From JAQGMO01 sp050954505 (GTDB lineage: Bacteria; Pseudomonadota; Gammaproteobacteria; Burkholderiales; Burkholderiaceae_D), in NCBI GenBank assembly GCA_050954505.1, contig JBPBPY010000417.1, positions 1 to 12,609 of the forward strand: a stretch of 12,609 nt of DNA, given 5' to 3'. A program made the translations under genes and the position numbers. Of this stretch, positions 1-5,866 are shown piece after piece. The notes beneath the pieces were generated by a model that was not told where the DNA came from, searched no databases, and worked only from the letters and a program-made list of their open reading frames with translations. How positions within the stretch are numbered: position 1 is the stretch's first letter; every line of letters begins with the position of its first letter.

Positions 1-488
1 TCTCCGGAAGTAAATGCAGAATTAGCATGCGCTTGGAATACCACTCCACCCGTTGCACTTACGTTTAATAGATAAAACGCTGCGGCGACGCCGTTCACGG
101 ACGCTATTACTGACCGAGCTGCATTGGGGAATGCAATAGGGTAGGTCACAAAAACACCCGACCCGGTTGTAACTGCAGCCCCCCACTGCAAAATCAGGCC
201 GCTCCCAATAGGAGCCCAATCATTTGCTGCATAAACATGACCCGGCCGGCCAGGGCCGTACATTGCTTGCAATGCTTGAAGGAGCTGATTGCGGACGGTC
301 TTCGATGGGGTGAGACCGGCCGCAAGAACTGGTGCAAGCAACTCTTCCTGCATCATGTTCAAATGAGACGCCCGAACGATGGTGGCCGGTGTCGTTCCTG
401 GAATACCCTCTGTGTAATAGCCTGGCGTACCAGCCGCTTCTGGGGCTGGCAGTGCTGACACCGCCGATGGATCATCAATTCGAAACAT
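1..488 (-). CDS. Tail fibre / tail tip protein (3' end outside window)
   Basis: 162 codons are visible from an ATG at 488 with no stop before the window edge, so the protein is incomplete. The first ~90 residues (starting MFRIDDPSAV, with a NMMQEEL stretch near 44-50 and AAGLTPSK near 56-63) resemble the N-terminal baseplate-attachment part of phage fibre proteins. From about residue 97 the sequence GLILQWG, followed by YPIAFPNA near 116-123, matches the C-terminal receptor-side domain seen in gp53-like tail fibres. TAAGGGA lies just upstream of the ATG and overlaps the stop of the gp48-like gene, so the two are translationally linked. The position after gp48 matches Mu gene 49/S. The tip-like domain begins unusually early, which suggests a short fibre of perhaps 200 residues. 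Family assignment is from recalled motifs. Confidence 0.85.
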   Translation of the reverse strand, partial: MFRIDDPSAVSALPAPEAAGTPGYYTEGIPGTTPATIVRASHLNMMQEELLAPVLAAGLTPSKTVRNQLLQALQAMYGPGRPGHVYAANDWAPIGSGLILQWGAAVTTGSGVFVTYPIAFPNAARSVIASVNGVAAAFYLLNVSATGGVVFQAHANSAFTSG

Positions 489-497
489 GAAATTCCC

Positions 498-1091
498 TTA
501 TGGGTAGGAGAAAAAAACGGTGGTATGTGCTGGCGCAATTTCACGCAGTTCGCACTCGAGCACTGTGTTATTGAACGACGAGAGCGGTTCGCCGGCAGAG
601 GAAACGCCGGTGCGGAAAGTAAAGGAACTGACGAGCGGCGTGGTAACGCGCCACGCATAGGCCCACGCCTCGCCATTGACTGGCTGGCCAACCCGTAGCG
701 CGCCAGCAAGCGCCGGCGCGAACTGGGTAATGTCGATTGAATAGCCGAGTGCCAGCGCATAAGCTTTAATATAAGCAACGGACTGGCCACCTGAATTCGT
801 GAACCGCGCAAGGACCTGTGCCCGGCGCGCCTGAACCGTAGGCGCCACACCGGCGCAGGGATCTGGCAGGCCAAGTGTCGATTCCCACTCTGGCAGCAGC
901 TCGAAGGTGGTGAGCGGAAATGCGTCGACCAGCAGCTGGTTGGCGCGCAGGTTCTGGCGGGCATAGATCGGCGTCAGGCCGGCAAGCGCTTTGGTCTGTG
1001 CCGCGCCAGGATCACGTGGCCACACGCGTCCGCGCGGCAATAGGGATTGCAACGCGCTGAGGTAATCAGCGGCGGAATATTCGGGTGCCAT
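498..1091 (-). CDS. Baseplate protein, Mu gp48-like (DUF2313/YmfQ family)
   Basis: A 197-residue protein beginning MAPEYSAADY. It carries the family's hallmark N-terminal region, in which an LLPRGRVWPR stretch (residues ~17-26) is followed by a segment placing the enzyme-free wedge protein in the baseplate, and later TFELLPEWESTLGLPDP (~63-79). The YmfQ/DUF2313 family (Mu gp48) attaches between the gp47 wedge protein and the tail fibre. The length is close to the family norm. The ATG lies four bases after the end of the gp47 stop (TAA CGC ATG), with only a weak ribosome-binding site, so translation is probably coupled to gp47. The gene ends in a seven-base T run (coding strand) just before its TAA; it encodes Val-Phe-Phe and I see no sign of slippage. 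Confidence 0.9.
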   Translation of the reverse strand: MAPEYSAADYLSALQSLLPRGRVWPRDPGAAQTKALAGLTPIYARQNLRANQLLVDAFPLTTFELLPEWESTLGLPDPCAGVAPTVQARRAQVLARFTNSGGQSVAYIKAYALALGYSIDITQFAPALAGALRVGQPVNGEAWAYAWRVTTPLVSSFTFRTGVSSAGEPLSSFNNTVLECELREIAPAHTTVFFSYP

Positions 1092-1094
1092 GCG

Positions 1095-2210
1095 TTACAA
1101 CCAAGTGATTGTGCCGAGTTTCGGCAGTGTGCCGACGGCGGTGGCGATATCGATCGCCGGTGAGGTAATGACGAAATCGGTAATGCCTGAAACACTAGAT
1201 ATCGCCGACCAGATATAGGCGATCGGAATCGAACTACCCTTCGGCGTGCCGGTGCGAAAAAACACATCTGCGATTGCTACCAGCGCTGCAGCACGCTGCG
1301 AGACGGGAATGCCGCTGATGGTGAAATCCACCGGTGCGGCCGTCGGCGCCACCGACCACACGAGCGCGGTGACCGGCTGCAGCGGAGAAATATAATTCGC
1401 CACGGCCAACTGGTCGCCGGTAGCCGCTACTGCGCGCGGCTCATCGGTGGACACGCCATTTGCGCCTTGGGGAAAGCCGCCAGACGACACTTCGCTCGCA
1501 TCGAACATGGTGAAGACCACCACCGTGCCCGCACCGGCGCCGTTGGGTAAGCACCAGGCACGCGTGACGCCGGGGACCTCCTTGGCCCACTGAACATAGT
1601 CCGAGCCAGCGCCGCCCTGGGGTGGTGCCTGGTACGCCTCGAACATGCGACTCCGGAGCGTGTCGTCGTCTTCGATATCGGCGCCACCGGTGAAGATCGT
1701 GCTAATCAGGCCGTTTGCCTGCACGCCGGCGATCGCCTGGCTCAGTGACATACCGATCCCGACAACTGAATTGCCGAAACTCCCCGTCAGACCCGTTGGA
1801 TCCTGATTCATGGTGACGGGCACTGTGGCAACACCGCCGGCAACCGTCACAGATGCCGTGGTAACGCCGGCAACACCATCACCACGCACCACCCCGGTAC
1901 CGGCCGGTACCAGTGCGCCATTGGTGCCGTTGAACGTCACACGGCCGCTGGCGGAACTGGCGGCCTTCCGGAAGATGCCTTTCAATGCGGCCCAGCCCTC
2001 GAGAAACTCCTCGGTGGCGGTGAACGGCGTGGCCTGCTTGGCGATCCAGTCCAGGTAGCCGTAATGCAGGTTGGCCAGGTTGGCCTGGGCCACGCCCAGA
2101 ATATTCAAGTTGGAAAATCGCAGAAGCGGGTCGGACCCGGGCAACTGAGAAGCAATGTCCTGACTGACCTGGTTGCGCAGGTCGGTCAGCTGAGGGCGGG
2201 AATAAGGCAT
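1095..2210 (-). CDS. Baseplate wedge protein, Mu gp47 / P2 gpJ family
   Basis: A 371-residue Baseplate_J family protein. The N-terminal part has the family pattern of a tube-side helix (LANLHYGYLDWIAKQATPFT, ~46-65) followed by EEFLEGWAALKG (~67-78). A central region has SASGRVTFNGTNG and VPAGTGV (~86-106), the GxxxxAG-type strands typical of gpJ. The GGADIEDDDTLRSRM segment (~175-189) and the following SDYVQWAKEVPGVTRAW (~202-218) are the most diagnostic. gpJ/gp47 forms the wedge that contacts sheath and fibres. The ATG directly follows the gp46 stop as TAAATG, which fits coupled translation. The length is near that of Mu gp47. No frameshift or missing domain is visible. Confidence 0.94.
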   Translation of the reverse strand: MPYSRPQLTDLRNQVSQDIASQLPGSDPLLRFSNLNILGVAQANLANLHYGYLDWIAKQATPFTATEEFLEGWAALKGIFRKAASSASGRVTFNGTNGALVPAGTGVVRGDGVAGVTTASVTVAGGVATVPVTMNQDPTGLTGSFGNSVVGIGMSLSQAIAGVQANGLISTIFTGGADIEDDDTLRSRMFEAYQAPPQGGAGSDYVQWAKEVPGVTRAWCLPNGAGAGTVVVFTMFDASEVSSGGFPQGANGVSTDEPRAVAATGDQLAVANYISPLQPVTALVWSVAPTAAPVDFTISGIPVSQRAAALVAIADVFFRTGTPKGSSIPIAYIWSAISSVSGITDFVITSPAIDIATAVGTLPKLGTITWL

Positions 2211-2654
2211 TTAGTTGATCGCTTTCCATACCCAAGAAAAATTCATCGGAACTGCTGCGCTGCCTTGGTAGGCCAGCACTTTTGCACCCAGCATGCTGGC
2301 GCGCGTCCATTCGGTTGTGATGTCGAACCGCGAAACGACTTGGTCATCGATAAGCCATTGCAGCGCCTCTGCGATGTAATCGTTAGCCCGGCGCAGGGTT
2401 TCAGTTGTCTGTTTAGCCCGATCCAGCAACCAGATGCGCGAACCGATCGGGTACAGCTGGCCAGCGTCGCCAATCCAGCCTCGGGGATCGCCCGTGCCGT
2501 CCGGAATGACATCGTCGGCGTTGGCAATGCGATCAGTGAATAAGCTGATGAGGATGGCGGATTCCAGATCGTTACCGTCCTGCAGGGCGGCACCATGCAG
2601 CATCCAGTCGCCGCGCCCGAGCTCGCGCACCCATACGGTAGTGGTATCGCTCAT
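2211..2654 (-). CDS. Baseplate protein, Mu gp46 family (gp25/gpW-like wedge)
   Basis: A 147-residue protein of the Mu gp46 family, which does the job of P2 gpW and T4 gp25: linking the central hub to the wedge and starting sheath assembly. Supporting sequence is ESAILISLFTDRIANADD (~31-48), then DPRGWIGD (~56-63), GSRIWLLDRAKQTTETL (~71-87) and EALQWLIDDQVV (~95-106), the family's usual order. Its ATG overlaps the gp45 stop by the ATGA arrangement. The gene sits between spike and wedge exactly as in Mu. Nothing looks truncated. Confidence 0.92.
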   Translation of the reverse strand: MSDTTTVWVRELGRGDWMLHGAALQDGNDLESAILISLFTDRIANADDVIPDGTGDPRGWIGDAGQLYPIGSRIWLLDRAKQTTETLRRANDYIAEALQWLIDDQVVSRFDITTEWTRASMLGAKVLAYQGSAAVPMNFSWVWKAIN

Positions 2655-3187
2655 GTTGGTGGTCCTGAATTGTTTGGCCCATTTTCGACATCCGAATGCA
2701 TGTGACTGATTCCGGATTTGCCGCCAAATGTCACGTTGGTGGTGCCGACCACGAACGGAGCGGTAACGGTGCCGGCAACCTCCAGGTCGCCGGCAATGCT
2801 GACGGTCGGAGAGTTGGCAATCGATATCGGCATGCCCCCGCCATCGATGACTATGCCTGACCTGGTCAAATAGATGGATTGGCCCTGGTCATCAAAAATT
2901 GCCACTTCCCCAGATTTCAGGTTTTTCATGCGGGATGCCTGGTGATTTGTGGCTACGATTGCGCCGTTGGAGCGGTCACGGCCCATGAACACAACCAGGA
3001 CATCGGAACCGACCGGCGGCATCGAGGTAAATCCGAACTCAGCCAGGCGTGGAATATCGTCCTTGAGCTCGCTGGCAGAAAGCTGCACCTGCAGCAGCTG
3101 GACGTTTCCAGAATCGTTGCCCGTCGTGACCCGGCCGCAGCCGATGGCGTTGAGTACCCTGCGCGCCAGCGTTTCCAGCGCATTCAT
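2651..3187 (-). CDS. Baseplate assembly / central spike protein, Mu gp45 (P2 gpV) family
   Basis: A 178-residue membrane-piercing spike protein. An N-terminal OB-fold-like region (residues ~20-90) includes VQLLQVQLSASELKDD, RLAEFGFTSMPPVGSDVLVVF and GRDRSNGAIVATNHQ. It is followed by LKSGEVAIFDDQGQSIYLT (~91-109) and then short beta repeats (SIAGDLEVAGTVTAP, ~130-144), as expected for the triple-stranded needle. Near the end, HMH at residues 162-164 gives the HxH pair that binds iron at the trimer tip in P2 gpV and Mu gp45. About 14 further residues (ending SGPPT) follow it. The ATG overlaps the gpP-like stop (ATGA). The protein should sit at the tip of the hub made by the upstream gpP-like product. 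Confidence 0.93.
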   Translation of the reverse strand: MNALETLARRVLNAIGCGRVTTGNDSGNVQLLQVQLSASELKDDIPRLAEFGFTSMPPVGSDVLVVFMGRDRSNGAIVATNHQASRMKNLKSGEVAIFDDQGQSIYLTRSGIVIDGGGMPISIANSPTVSIAGDLEVAGTVTAPFVVGTTNVTFGGKSGISHMHSDVENGPNNSGPPT

Positions 3188-4344
3188 GGCGCCACCACGT
3201 TGTCAACGCCGCGCAGTGCAACGTATGGCACGACGGGCTGGGGCAGGAACGCGCTGGCCGGCATGATGACTAGGTCACACGTAGTACCTTCACGCAGGTC
3301 GCGCTTGTACGTCACTTCAGAGATTAGCCAGGTCTTGCCAACCAGCTTGAGCGCGGGAATATCCAGCGGCACCAGGGTATTGGGAGCATACAGTTCGCCG
3401 TTTACATCGCGCCAGCTATCGGTTTTGAGAAAAACTTGATTTGATCGCCCTTCCCTGCGTTGCGCTTCCCAGGCGGCCCGCTGCTTTGTGATGTCGAACG
3501 ACGTGTTGTCACCCGCCTCGAGGAGCGTTACATGCTTGCGGTGCCGGCCGACATTCGGATCGTAGACCGTGGCAATGAAATTGACGTCTTCACCCAGGAA
3601 ACCGTAGGAAGAAAACGCTTGCACATAGGCGTCGTACTGGGAAAACCGCTGATCGATCGAATATGTGACCGAAGCCGCCATAATATTTTTTCCCTGCTGG
3701 AAGCCGTTGCCCGCGGCGCCAGTGCCGGCGCGCGTTAAGAAAAGGTTTCCTTCAGGCGTGTCATAGGCCAGCAGTGCTGCTACGCGGCAAAGCGACTCGA
3801 TGATTGCAAACGGCGGAGTGCCTTGCATCAGGTTGATCGGCGGGAAGCGCGCAGCGGTATCGACATCCGTGTGCACCTCGATGCCGCCATGCTCCTGGGA
3901 ATACGGGGTTGCCAGCCGCCTGGCCACACCCAGCACGTCCTCGCCGATGATCTGCAGACCTGGCCATTCAGCCGCACAGTCCACTAGGTCTGAGCCCTTG
4001 CTGCGGCCACTGACACGAATGGAATGATTTCCTGCCTCGATGACAGGCGTGACACGATCGACATAGCCGGTCAGGACCAAGTCTTCGCCCAATTTCACCT
4101 GGCAATAATCGCCTGGATTCACAACGAAGGCGTCGGCTTCATCCGGGTAAAGCTCTGTCATTTCAACGTCGAAATCCGACGGGAAGCGCTCAATACCGCG
4201 CGTCACGCGTAGCGACGACCATCCAGACATTTGCAAACCGTTCACAATCAGGATAAGGTCGTCATCCCCCTCCTTTCGGAAAGCGGTGACGGTAATTTCC
4301 GGCAAGGCTTGTTCGTCTGACGATCCGTCTGACCAATCTGACAT
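3184..4344 (-). CDS. Baseplate hub protein, Mu gpP/gp44 (P2 gpD) family
   Basis: A 386-residue hub protein close in length to Mu gp44. After a ~20-residue N-terminal lead (MSDWSDGSSD...) the family fold begins with LILIVNGLQMSGWSSLRVTRGIE, then DFDVEMTELYPDE (~56-68) and the VNPGDYCQVKLGEDLVLTGYVDR stretch (~73-96). HSIRVSGRSKGSDLVDCAAE (~105-124) is the most diagnostic block. This protein forms the ring between the tube and the spike, equivalent to T4 gp27. It starts just 10 bases after the T-tract of a terminator-like hairpin, with a weak GGGA five bases upstream of the ATG. It ends overlapping the spike gene. Expression therefore depends on readthrough of that hairpin or on coupling across it. 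Confidence 0.92.
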   Translation of the reverse strand: MSDWSDGSSDEQALPEITVTAFRKEGDDDLILIVNGLQMSGWSSLRVTRGIERFPSDFDVEMTELYPDEADAFVVNPGDYCQVKLGEDLVLTGYVDRVTPVIEAGNHSIRVSGRSKGSDLVDCAAEWPGLQIIGEDVLGVARRLATPYSQEHGGIEVHTDVDTAARFPPINLMQGTPPFAIIESLCRVAALLAYDTPEGNLFLTRAGTGAAGNGFQQGKNIMAASVTYSIDQRFSQYDAYVQAFSSYGFLGEDVNFIATVYDPNVGRHRKHVTLLEAGDNTSFDITKQRAAWEAQRREGRSNQVFLKTDSWRDVNGELYAPNTLVPLDIPALKLVGKTWLISEVTYKRDLREGTTCDLVIMPASAFLPQPVVPYVALRGVDNVVAP

Positions 4345-4353
4345 GGCATTCCC

Positions 4354-4380
4354 AAATAAAAAGGCTCGCGGACGGCGAGC
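4354..4380 (-). terminator. Rho-independent terminator-like hairpin upstream of gpP
   Basis: On the minus strand GCTCGC (4380-4375), a five-base loop CGTCC and GCGAGC (4369-4364) form a perfect six-pair GC-rich stem, followed by CTTTTTATTT. The orientation matches the operon. It lies in the only real gap between the TMP/N genes and the hub/spike/wedge genes, ending 10 bases before the gpP ATG. No equivalent T-run follows it on the plus strand, so it acts on minus-strand transcription if at all. Confidence 0.75.
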
Positions 4381-4406
4381 TGTGATTGCGTGGCATTAAG
4401 GCCGGA

Positions 4407-4607
4407 TTACTTCGAAAGCGCCTTGAAAGAAACGGGCATAAATGCTGGGTGTTTCACATCGGCTTCGCCGATCAGCGAATCAGCTCGCGCCGGGTCGCGA
4501 TAGACGCGCTGCGCCAGCACCGGCGCTGGAACGGGCTGGACGGAACGAATCGTCGAGATCGTCGCCAAGCTGGCACCGCGCTTGGCAAGGTCGGCCGAGA
4601 CCGCCGA
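4407..4607 (-). pseudogene. Separated 3' part of the N C-terminal-like gene
   Basis: Immediately after the TGA at 4610-4608 the same reading frame stays open for 66 more codons and ends at TAA (4409-4407). The translation runs SAVSADLAKRGASL near its start, then LAQRVYRDPARADSL, and ends HPAFMPVSFKALSK. These are the conserved closing segments I recall for this family (an L-R-x-x-V-x-x-D-L-x-x-R-G-A pattern and an HPAFMP-type terminus), so this is genuine coding sequence cut off from its start. No start codon with a ribosome-binding site is visible inside it, and the region ends just before the terminator-like hairpin. It is either a dead remnant, a read-through extension, or an artefact of one base error. 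Confidence 0.8.
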
Positions 4608-4970
4608 TCACACAACACGCAATGCCAGGAAAGTGGAATCGGCGCCCTGATCGCCGGCCAATGTAATTTCTGCATCAAGCATCCCGCAGACCATGCTGCT
4701 CACCGCAGCTGCGTCGTCTGCCGAACTGGGTTGATAGCTTGAGGATGCGCGCGCCAGCGCTACCACGGCGGCACGCCGGAACAGGTCGCCCGTTGCCGAC
4801 TGCACGATAGCCATCGCAGAACCGATTGGGGAGGTCGACGTTGGATCCGCCGGTGCAAATGATGCCAGTGACGACAAAAGGCGCAAGGCATCGGCCGGAT
4901 CGACAGTGGAGGCCTGAATTGCAGCGGCCAGCGCTTGGGCCGCGACGGCGAAATCGGTCGCAGAACTCAT
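4608..4970 (-). CDS. Baseplate/tail protein resembling the C-terminal half of Mu N, truncated by an in-frame TGA
   Basis: The 120-residue open part begins MSSATDFAVAAQALAAAIQ and contains TGDLFRRAAVVALARASSSYQ (~59-79) and a LDAEITLAGDQG stretch (~97-108). These are patterns I associate with the C-terminal half of Mu-type DNA-circularization (N) proteins and with the separate ~190-residue protein found next to N in some betaproteobacterial phages. Its ATG overlaps the N stop as ATGA. Reading stops at TGA (4610-4608), inside what should be the L-R-x-x-V segment. The frame then continues unbroken to 4407, so the intact protein would be 187-188 residues. The substitution is what a C-to-T change in a CGA arginine codon would give. 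Whether the short form functions is unknown. Confidence 0.8.
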   Translation of the reverse strand: MSSATDFAVAAQALAAAIQASTVDPADALRLLSSLASFAPADPTSTSPIGSAMAIVQSATGDLFRRAAVVALARASSSYQPSSADDAAAVSSMVCGMLDAEITLAGDQGADSTFLALRVV

Positions 4971-5866
4971 AATCCCAGCCCTGCAGCAGTCGAGGTCAGG
5001 GAATCAATGGCTTCGGACACCTTGGACCGGGCAACAGATCCCAATGCGATGAGTCCAGGAACGGTGTTTGCGGACCGGGCCAGCGAAGCACCGGCGACCG
5101 AAATGTTGCTGATGCCGCCTTTACTGAAAAAACGCCCGAACCCGCCTTTCAAGGTTCCCACCATGTTGTATAAGTTCGTCGCATCATTGGCCAGCCGTTG
5201 GGCTTGACGTCCCCAGTTGGCGGCAGTGCTGACAGCTTGGGACACCACGGAGGCACCTTGCTTGATCGAATCACCAGCTGCTGAAAGAAAATCTTTGGAA
5301 ACCGCGAGGTCCGCAGCCTTGCAAGCAGCGTCGACAGCATCCGTAGTCGACGTCGCCACTGCCGGGAAAATGCGTGTTCCAGCCTCGATAAAGCCGAGCG
5401 TGAATTCGAAGACGCCGCCACGGTCCCAGGTCTCTTCAACCGAGAAAACCATATTGCTGACGATCATCCGTCCCAGTGTCGGATGGATGAGCTCCCCATC
5501 ACCGGCAGTTTCACACGCAGCAATTAATTTTTCGCGCTGCGCGATCACGCTACTAACCCCACCGTAATTCGGCTTTTCAATTAAAAAACCAGCAACGTTG
5601 ATCCGGCGTGCTTGCCGGCCAAGATCCTCCACCCATACCTTATCGCGGTATGGATATTCGTGAACGGCATTACGCCGCCCAAACTGGCCTTGCGAGCTGA
5701 GGACAGCAAATGGCACGCCGCGATAGGATGCAGGTCGTAACTGGTCCATCCAGGCGCCACCAGCGCCGCCCACGCCGCCGAGCCCAATGTCGGCAGCGGC
5801 CCTGACAACAGTGTTGACACCGGCCTGGAGTGAACTTGTGATGGATTGGATCGGATCGAAATTCAT
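4967..5866 (-). CDS. N: Tail/DNA circularization protein, Mu N family (DNA_circ_N domain)
   Basis: A 299-residue protein whose N-terminal half matches the DNA_circ_N domain: WMDQLRPASYRGVPFAV (~39-55), GRRNAVHEYPYRD (~63-75), VEDLGRQARRINVAGFL (~78-94), GELIHPTLGRM (~124-134) and FTLGFIEAGTRIF (~155-167). Despite the old name, the Mu N product is a tail structural protein acting between the tape measure and the hub. The C-terminal half here is helical and Ala/Ser-rich, with a Gly-rich patch (GTLKGGFGRFFSKGG, ~237-251). The protein is much shorter than Mu N (about 490 residues); adding the next gene's full 187 codons restores that size. It is joined by ATGA overlaps to both the tape measure upstream and the N C-terminal-like gene downstream. 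Confidence 0.9.
   Translation of the reverse strand: MNFDPIQSITSSLQAGVNTVVRAAADIGLGGVGGAGGAWMDQLRPASYRGVPFAVLSSQGQFGRRNAVHEYPYRDKVWVEDLGRQARRINVAGFLIEKPNYGGVSSVIAQREKLIAACETAGDGELIHPTLGRMIVSNMVFSVEETWDRGGVFEFTLGFIEAGTRIFPAVATSTTDAVDAACKAADLAVSKDFLSAAGDSIKQGASVVSQAVSTAANWGRQAQRLANDATNLYNMVGTLKGGFGRFFSKGGISNISVAGASLARSANTVPGLIALGSVARSKVSEAIDSLTSTAAGLGL

Noticed and set aside
511..517. Seven-base homopolymer near the end of the gp48-like gene as a slippage site
   Set aside because: Only a few codons remain and neither alternate frame gives a meaningful extension; the next gene starts immediately after.
2879..3439. Plus-strand open frame (186 codons) opposite spike and hub genes
   Set aside because: It spans two clearly identified minus-strand genes and their junction; low-complexity shadow translation.
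4608..4610. Genetic-code reassignment of TGA
   Set aside because: TGA clearly ends several intact genes here (capsid, D, gp45, DUF2635, chaperone), so a global recoding is not supported; only local readthrough remains possible.
4386..4742. Plus-strand frame (118 codons) over the broken N C-terminal-like region
   Set aside because: The minus-strand frame explains the region with family-like sequence up to 4407; the plus frame would be Cys/Arg-rich with no context on that strand.
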